Source: Paralvinella palmiformis
Lineage: Eukaryota; Annelida; Polychaeta; Terebellida; Alvinellidae
Assembly: GCA_025642065.1 (NCBI GenBank)
Contig: JAODUP010000153.1
Coordinates: 506,001 to 570,000, forward strand
Direction: 5' to 3'
DNA: 64,000 bases
The notes below the pieces were generated by a model. It saw nothing but the letters and a program-made list of their open reading frames with translations, was not told the origin of the DNA and made no database searches. The position numbers were made by a program, and so were the translations under genes. Positions 1 to 64,000 of this stretch are shown piece after piece (within the stretch, counting starts at the first letter, position 1; each line of letters begins with the position of its first letter).

Positions 1-431
1 TCTGAATAATTGATGCCGCATAAAACCAGATCAGTGTGACGCTATCTAAAAAAATTAAACAACAAATCATCAAGATTGTCATATATGTGCCAAATTTCTC
101 CTGCAGGACGAATCCATCATGAAATACCTACCATTACTTAATGCGTTTGATACCATTAGGCATAATGGCAGATATGTAATTGTTCTAGGCTTTTTGAGCA
201 GCTGGCCTACTTTCATAGAATATTTATACATCATCTGTCTTGGTTTTGCTTTGTCACAGTTCTGTATTAACCTAGATATACAATGCTCTAGTTATGTCTC
301 GTCCTGTTTATGGATTTTGCACGGTTATGTATTGTAATTTGTGCTGGTGAGTGTGGCAATTATCCATTGACTTAGTTCTTGGTTATCCGATGACCTGACA
401 CGATTAATTAAGGTCCAGGCTTGACATGACC

Positions 432-432
<1 letters not shown>

Positions 433-475
<43 letters not shown>
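433..475. repeat. (TA)n microsatellite
   Basis: About 21 perfect TA units. Confidence 0.95.
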
Positions 476-477
<2 letters not shown>

Positions 478-1749
478 AAACACTGTCATACCTTTGTCTC
501 TGGGGTGTTTTCATGGGGATTTGCCCTTCTGAAATGATTACGAGGGGCCTATACGCCGCAGGTGTGTAGCGGCAAGGATGTACAAAGCATTCACTAATTG
601 GGCTTCAGGCACGTTTGTTATTATGCTATTCGTATTAGTGAAACCTGGGTGACGTGGTGTCTCAGTGTCCGGCAGATGGTACAGTGTTCTATTCTGAAGG
701 GACGAGACAGTTCGAATAATAGAAAACGCTACAGTGCTCTTTTGCAAATATTACGTTGGCCAGTATAAGCGACAAAACGGCACGGCTTTGTGTTGACGGG
801 AAGTGGTGCATCAGGTGCATTGCTGACATCAAATAATGCAGAGCTCTCGAATGTGAAAGTGGACAGTGCCTTAGTTTTTCGATATAGCATTCCGGTGCTA
901 TTCATCGGAAATGCATATCGGGTTCCACTTTTCACAATTCGTAGTTTTCGAACGTGTTTTTTTACAATGTCCGCGTATAGTGTCGCCCTCGCCAAAACCC
1001 ACCGCCCCCCCCTCCGAAAGTCCGGAATATCACCGCTTCCGCACGCATCCGTTGACATCATAAGCTATTAGGCGACAATCGGCGTCACTTGTCAGCGTTT
1101 CAAGTGGCACCGATATACCGTCTCCAATCGTAAATGATTCGCCAGACATTAAAAGCGAAGCGAAGTCTCTGTCAAAACGAGGCCGGGACGCGCCGCCTCC
1201 ACTAAATGCCATCACAGCGAGAAGTAACCGATGACGTCGGGACTAACTATCGGGGTCCGATCAAAGCGAAGGCGAGAGCCGAGACAGAGTGGCTCACGAA
1301 TCTCGACTTAATTGGAGACACTGAGAAGTCGGCAACCTGGGAGTCTTAATTGATCTGAAATACGATCCGAAAGACGATTCGTCATCAGAAAGCGTTTTTT
1401 TTGGTTCCCGGGCCGATGTTACTACGCACGGCCGCTGTGATGTGTCAATAAAGGATGTTTGAGTGTAAATGAAACCCATCTCTGATACGAACAATTAATG
1501 CTTTCATTCTCGGAGTGGATCGGGGGGAGGGCGGGGGTGTTGAAACAGAACCGGAGCGGGTCTCGGTGTTTTGCAGAGAATATCACGGGGGGGGGGTGAT
1601 TGGAGGGCGGTTTTTCGTGAGCTGAGCGGTTATTGCGGGAATGAAAAAAACTTCTGTTTTATTGGTTGCTATTTACGTTTGATTCATACGAACATCCTGA
1701 CAATAAGTGGCAAAGCTCCACCGCCCCCCCCCCCCACACTCTCCCTATA

Positions 1750-1925
1750 TGGCCAGATTGGAGACGGTATCGGTGTCACTGGCGCGGTGGCTGCAAACCT
1801 CCGGGATCTGGGTTCGAATCTGGCTTGTACCTATGTTTGTGGGATGCTATCCTAATGTATCGCTCCTCGACGAAGTCTGTTCAGCGCCGAGCTAAACAAA
1901 TGACTCTCGCGGTGTGGATTGACGA
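1750..1925 (+). mobile_element. tRNA-derived SINE, family A
   Basis: It has a tRNA-like promoter region with the B-box-like GGGTTCGAATCTGGC near 1810, then a body containing TGTTTGTGGGATGCTATCC and CTAAACAAATGACTC. The same head, body and end are found at 29630 (+), 21953 (-) and 51843 (-). The A box is diverged, so this is an old copy. Confidence 0.55.
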
Positions 1926-2128
1926 TGCACCGGCACAAAGAATCACAAATCGTGACTTGAACATGTTAACGAATTATCCAAGAGTAGCAACTTCCATACA
2001 GAGATGTTTAATATTTCGTTCAGGCTTCATTGCGTGAATTGATGCCTTTTTGTATATTAAACGTGTGTGTGCGTTTTCATGAACATGGGTACGCAATCGT
2101 CACTCGATTCAGTCCATATTCCACGCAC

Positions 2129-2187
2129 GTACACACACACACACACACACAGACAGACACACACACAAAGAGAGAGAGAGAGAGAGC
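2129..2187. repeat. (AC)n and (AG)n microsatellite
   Basis: AC repeats followed by GA repeats; ORFs spanning them are artefacts. Confidence 0.9.
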
Positions 2188-2440
2188 GACGAATCATACG
2201 TCTGTCACTATCTCGGTGCACATATCTATCTATAAAGTAGCTATAGATATAGTGACCTTGACCAGCAATCCTCCCAAAGAGAATCCCCCACTCCATTTTC
2301 ACTCCCAGCAATCAACCCCCCCTCCACCCCTCCACCCTCTCCCATTCCCTCTGTTATCACTGAACTTGATATTCCAAGTGCTTCTGTGACTACCCGCATA
2401 CATGCCTAAATTGTTCTGGCTCATATAGCTCTTCTTGGGT

Positions 2441-2445
<5 letters not shown>

Positions 2446-2498
<53 letters not shown>

Positions 2499-2545
2499 AA
2501 TACACACACACACACATATTGAGAGAGAGAGAGAGATAAACAGAC
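2446..2545. repeat. compound (AC)n-(AG)n microsatellite
   Basis: About 24 AC units, a short TATA interruption, more AC units and then GA units. Confidence 0.9.
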
Positions 2546-3167
2546 AGACACAGCCACGCATACAAACATTAATCGCCCTTCAGCCAGTGGCGTAGAGGGT
2601 GTTTCCCCGGTCAACACGGATATTTCCCGTTTTGTAGCTCCACCCCCCACCCCAACCCGCTTCTCACCAAATTGACCCAGGGCAGGTGGCCGACTACGTG
2701 TCGGGTGCCAAACGATGATGCATCATTGATTTTTTTTTAATCATCATCTTAGCCAAGTCAGAGGCGTGTCACATCGAGGTTCCGGGGCGGATCTTTCCTT
2801 CCCCCCCCCGATAGGCCACCGCCCAAGAATCGCTCCCGTTATAACGGCCTACTGGGTGTCGGCAGTCCGCGGGTGGTTCGACTGTACACCGCGACGGCCT
2901 ATCGATGTCTACTGTAGAACAATGCTAGAGTAGCGTATGAGTAATCGGGCACATAGATAAGACAATGTTATGATTTACGGGTAGCTCGTGACTAACCTCG
3001 GGCGAGTGGGGCGGGGGGTAGTTGTTGTTGAGTGCCCGCGGGCTGGGTCTTCGTCGGGGGGGCAGTCGATTTACGGCCCGTTTAATATCCGACAGGATAA
3101 TGAAGATTTTCTCGTCGTTGTCGTCGTTGTTGTTGTTGTTATAGTTGTTGTTTCGTTGTTTCGCTAG

Positions 3168-61300
<58,133 letters not shown>

Positions 61301-62800
61301 ATAGATGCCCAAACATTCTTAAGTCGGTGATGCTCTATCCAGAAGTATCCCAGTTTTTACTTCTCGGATTTGTTGATTTAGACAATTTAGTGTTCTCCAG
61401 TTGAAGAGATCCAGATGTGCCTTGTTTTTTGTATACATAAATCAATTCTATATTCTTACCCGATGATCAATTTTAATTAATCTTCTTATACCTATGGTGC
61501 TTTCTATTGCTTTTTAATGTATGAGGTGATATTGTTTTCATACTGTTTTATATATTATGTAGGAAAAATTAAAAAAAAAAAGATTTCACAACTTTTTACC
61601 ATTTTTACTTTTTATGTTTATCAAGTGAAAGCTCGTTAATTAAAATGTACAAAGATCTGCCTAAACACAGAGATTAATCAGTGGTTTGGTTAATCTGTTG
61701 GTAAATAATGTTCTGTCTGACCTACCTATCATATTGAATTAAGAGACGTTTTGTTTAAACCGATGTCGTGTTAATCAGCTTTCATTATACTTATGTGTAC
61801 ACTAAGGACTAAATGGTAGGCACTGTTGTAGAATCTTTCTTGATGGCCACCTGTCTTAAAATGACAAGTAAAAAGCCATTGGTCCAACTCACTAGTTCTC
61901 ATTGGTCGCAGGTCTAGAACCTGCATCGACTGGCTACTTTGTTCATTGTCCATCTGAGGTGATTCCAGGGATAGTCTTCAAAGACTTCTTTTAATGTATG
62001 TATGCATTCAATGATATAAGTACTATTTGTATGAATTGAATTATCTATGGTGTATGTGTGTGTGATAGAGAGCTCTTTGTAATTCTTCAAATCGGTGCAT
62101 TTCTATGCATCTTGTATGTGAAGTGGAAACTGTGAAGAAAGCGTCATACTTTATGCTGAAATTTGTCATTCAAATTTCACATTATTTTGTTTGCATTTGT
62201 ACAAATGTGTTTCAGATGACATTTCAAGGCTTACAAAAACAAACTGTTAGGATAACATCTGAACGTTTGTTCTAAGTTTAATGATAATGCATAGGTCTCT
62301 GTTTTATACCGTTGGCACATTTGTACCACTATATTTGCAAGTGCCAAAGGACAAGCTTCAAGTATGCGTGCCTTGTTCCATTACTACAAAATAACCTTCA
62401 AATAACACCCATCTAGTCCTTGACATCTGTTTAATTCTTTTTGTATTGTTTATCAAATATTTTTTTCCTTATTTATTCATTGCGTGTTCAAGTTGACCAC
62501 CGATGGAACAGTGAAAAATCACACGTCCAAATATCTTAAACCCCCCTCCCCCACCAAGACTATATAATCTAGCCCTAATGCTAATTACTTTCAGTGTTAC
62601 TCGCACACTGTTCATTTATCACCAGATATATTTTATTGGAGACATTATTTTCGCAAGACGAAGTGAAGTTTGATGTAGTCCTCCATTTACCGTCTTTAGG
62701 TAGATCTATACATATATAGAGAGAGTCAAAGTTCAGTATCTATTTGTTATAAAGGTTAAGCAATGCAATAAATAACAAAATCTTATTGCTCAATGACAAT
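61301..62800 (+). other. 3' untranslated region of the polycystin-1-like gene
   Basis: AT-rich sequence without coding potential between the stop codon and the first good poly(A) signal. An A-run at 61569-61581 and an ATTAAA at 61639-61644 could give a shorter transcript. The perfect AATAAA at 62767 is the better end. The exact transcript end is inferred. Confidence 0.6.
62767..62772 (+). terminator. poly(A) signal AATAAA
   Basis: A perfect AATAAA, followed 30-75 bases later by a GT/T-rich stretch (from about 62803) that would serve as the downstream element. It is the first clear signal of this quality after the stop codon at 61300. Confidence 0.6.
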
Positions 62801-63004
62801 ATGGCGTGTGTTATATCTTTATTGTGTGTGTATGTGTGTGTCTAATATGTATCTGTCCTTATCAGTGTGATATACTATATAATAGCTTATTGTGTTTGTG
62901 TGTGTGTCTGTCTGGTATGCATTTTTCTGTATCAGTGATATACTGTACAATAACAAAATGCTGTATCACGTTTGCCAAAATGGATTTTGTTTGAATTGTT
63001 TATC

Positions 63005-63105
63005 GTCGGCATTGCCTAGGATATACCACAGAGGTTCGACCACAGATCACTACTACCATTTAGCCTACCATTTGCACAAAAGTGGCCGTAAAACATCAAT
63101 CATCA
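63005..63105 (+). mobile_element. SINE family D relic
   Basis: GACCACAGATCACTACTACC and AGTGGCCGTAAAACATCAAT match the 33836 copy (GACCAGAGATCACTACCACC, AGTGGTCGTAAAACATCAAT). A deletion removes the middle. Confidence 0.6.
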
Positions 63106-63203
63106 ATGTGCGCTCTAGAACTAAGAGGCATATACCTATATACTGACATCAATGAACACCATACAAAGTTGAGTAAATACCATTCTTGAGCCAAACACAA
63201 AAT

Positions 63204-63318
63204 ATATATATATATATATATATATTACACTTAATCTCTGAATATTTCATGTAATATACATATTACCTGATTATACAGATTAACTGTAATTTATATATAT
63301 ATATATATATATATATAT
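63204..63318. repeat. two (TA)n tracts
   Basis: TA tracts at 63204-63225 and 63293-63318, bounding a short AT-rich segment. Confidence 0.9.
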
Positions 63319-63329
63319 GAGGGGTCTCA

Positions 63330-63720
63330 GAAAATCAACAACAGAAAACACTCCTCAGACTTTAACAATGAAGCTTTATTATTACCAACCAATACCAGCC
63401 ACCAGATTAAGTACAAAATGTCACTGACTGAAACATGTGATAATAGAGTTTGTGTTAATTCAGATCTAGCAAAAATTACACAAAAACATGTTAAACACAC
63501 AATCTCTTCATTGCACTTTATAAAAACGAATGCACTAAATAAAACATAATAATAAATTGTGTGTCAATGCAGATCTAGCAAAAAATAATATAAAATAACA
63601 TGTTAAACACTTGTAAAGACAGACTGTGTTTACATGTACCTCATTTTAGATACTATTATAGCACAGATCTAGCACAAATTCACACAAACCGAGGTCTACA
63701 CATCACCATCATATCTTGCG
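63330..63720 (-). other. AT-rich 3'-end-like region of the minus-strand element
   Basis: It contains an AATAAA on the minus strand (TTTATT at 63375-63380). It also has three imperfect copies of a segment around CAGATCTAGCA (63465, 63571, 63664), two of them followed by ACATGTTAAACAC. It may be the 3'UTR of the minus-strand ORF at 63758 or the tail of a transposon. No coding potential was seen. Confidence 0.35.
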
Positions 63721-63757
63721 GCATATGGAGAAGACGTGTTCGCTATTAGCAGTGCTG

Positions 63758-63990
63758 TCAGCGATCACCTACAGTGTTGGCATGAGATGCGCTAAGCCGG
63801 ATTCCTCCAGCAAATGTCTTCTTTTTTGCCAACTCTACCCAGGACGTGTCGACACGACTGTCAGCAGAGTAGAGCGGCAGTTCATCGGCAGGAGTCAGCT
63901 GGTAGTCCTGAAACTCAGCGACGAGTGCGTCATGATGTTCATCTGCCACGAGGGCAAAGCGATTAGCCAATTCACGAACAGATGATGTAC
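63758..63990 (-). pseudogene. hAT-like transposase C-terminal fragment
   Basis: Read on the minus strand, the frame gives VRELANRFALVADEHHDALV, then EFQDYQLTPADELPLYS, then SRVDTSWVELAKKKTFAGG, and ends after SHANTVGDR. The order 'dYQl....eLP', 'RvD..W..l', 'SHaN' resembles the dimerisation region of hAT-type transposases ('F.dYQ...LP', 'r.D.fW', 'PHSNA..ER'). An in-frame stop lies only a few codons upstream, near 63990, and the expected ER-FS motif is missing, so this is an eroded copy, or one exon of a gene continuing right of the window. The similarity is from memory of the family pattern. Confidence 0.4.
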
Positions 63991-64000
63991 TTCAGGACTC

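Larger units (their letters stand above)
1..3167. other. upstream sequence without an assigned exon
   Basis: Moderately GC- and CpG-rich sequence. It holds a (TA)n tract, a coding-like minus-strand ORF near 1030-1212, a SINE at about 1750-1925, and AC/AG microsatellites between 2129 and 2545. The exon that should precede 3168 (ending with two bases of a split codon) was not identified, so earlier polycystin exons probably lie further upstream. Confidence 0.6.

Noticed and set aside
1790..1830. tRNA gene-like B-box (GGGTTCGAATC)
   Set aside because: No matching A-box/acceptor stem with intact cloverleaf; assigned to a SINE. The same reasoning applies to the other tRNA-like heads.

Overview
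The window is eukaryotic nuclear DNA. It has split genes with GT-AG introns, dense microsatellites and minisatellites, tRNA-derived SINE copies, decayed non-LTR retrotransposons and a long AT-rich intronic background. The gene content and repeat style suggest a marine lophotrochozoan, most likely a mollusc. That placement is an inference, because no species-specific sequence was recognised.

Almost the whole window is one gene on the + strand: a polycystin-1-family receptor/channel subunit (PKD1/PKD1L type). I traced 33 well-supported exons plus one candidate exon from about 3168 to the stop codon at 61300. Reading phase is continuous at every junction after 12798 and also between 3369 and 10005. 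Together the 33 exons give about 2,090 codons. In order they encode the end of the REJ region, the GAIN-like stretch, a GPS motif with an intact His-Leu-Ser cleavage triad, TM1, a PLAT domain, TM2-TM5, the TOP/polycystin extracellular domain before the last six membrane segments, TM6-TM11, and a long polar C-terminal tail with a probable coiled coil. The N-terminal part (LRR, PKD repeats, first part of REJ) is not visible and presumably lies upstream of base 1. A likely poly(A) signal is at 62767.

Layout. 1-10.4 kb: GC- and CpG-rich, with two REJ-region exons, degenerate tandem arrays, a SINE, and an unexplained coding-like ORF on the minus strand near 1.0-1.2 kb. 10.4-31 kb: AT-rich introns with exons up to the GPS, including a 9-kb intron that holds a 27-bp minisatellite, a CpG-rich island (20.75-21.45 kb) and a first-exon-like ATG at 23352. 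31-40 kb: TM1, PLAT and TM2, with a Tigger/pogo-like non-autonomous DNA transposon in an intron. 40-46 kb: a large cytoplasmic loop and TM4-TM5, plus an 11 x 50-bp minisatellite. 46-54 kb: the TOP domain and the channel-like module, with (CACT)n-tailed SINE-like units. 54.3-57.3 kb: an intron carrying a degenerate LINE, a SINE and a nested TE insertion. 57-61.3 kb: the C-terminal tail. 61.3-64 kb: 3'UTR, a SINE relic, and at the right edge a minus-strand ORF resembling the C-terminal end of a hAT-like transposase.

Most other long open frames are artefacts of repeats whose unit length is divisible by three or that lack stop codons. I found no CRISPR array, rRNA, credible functional tRNA or operon-like system. 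The most interesting leads are the compositional step inside the gene, the two candidate internal promoters or first exons in the 9-kb intron, and the SINE families.
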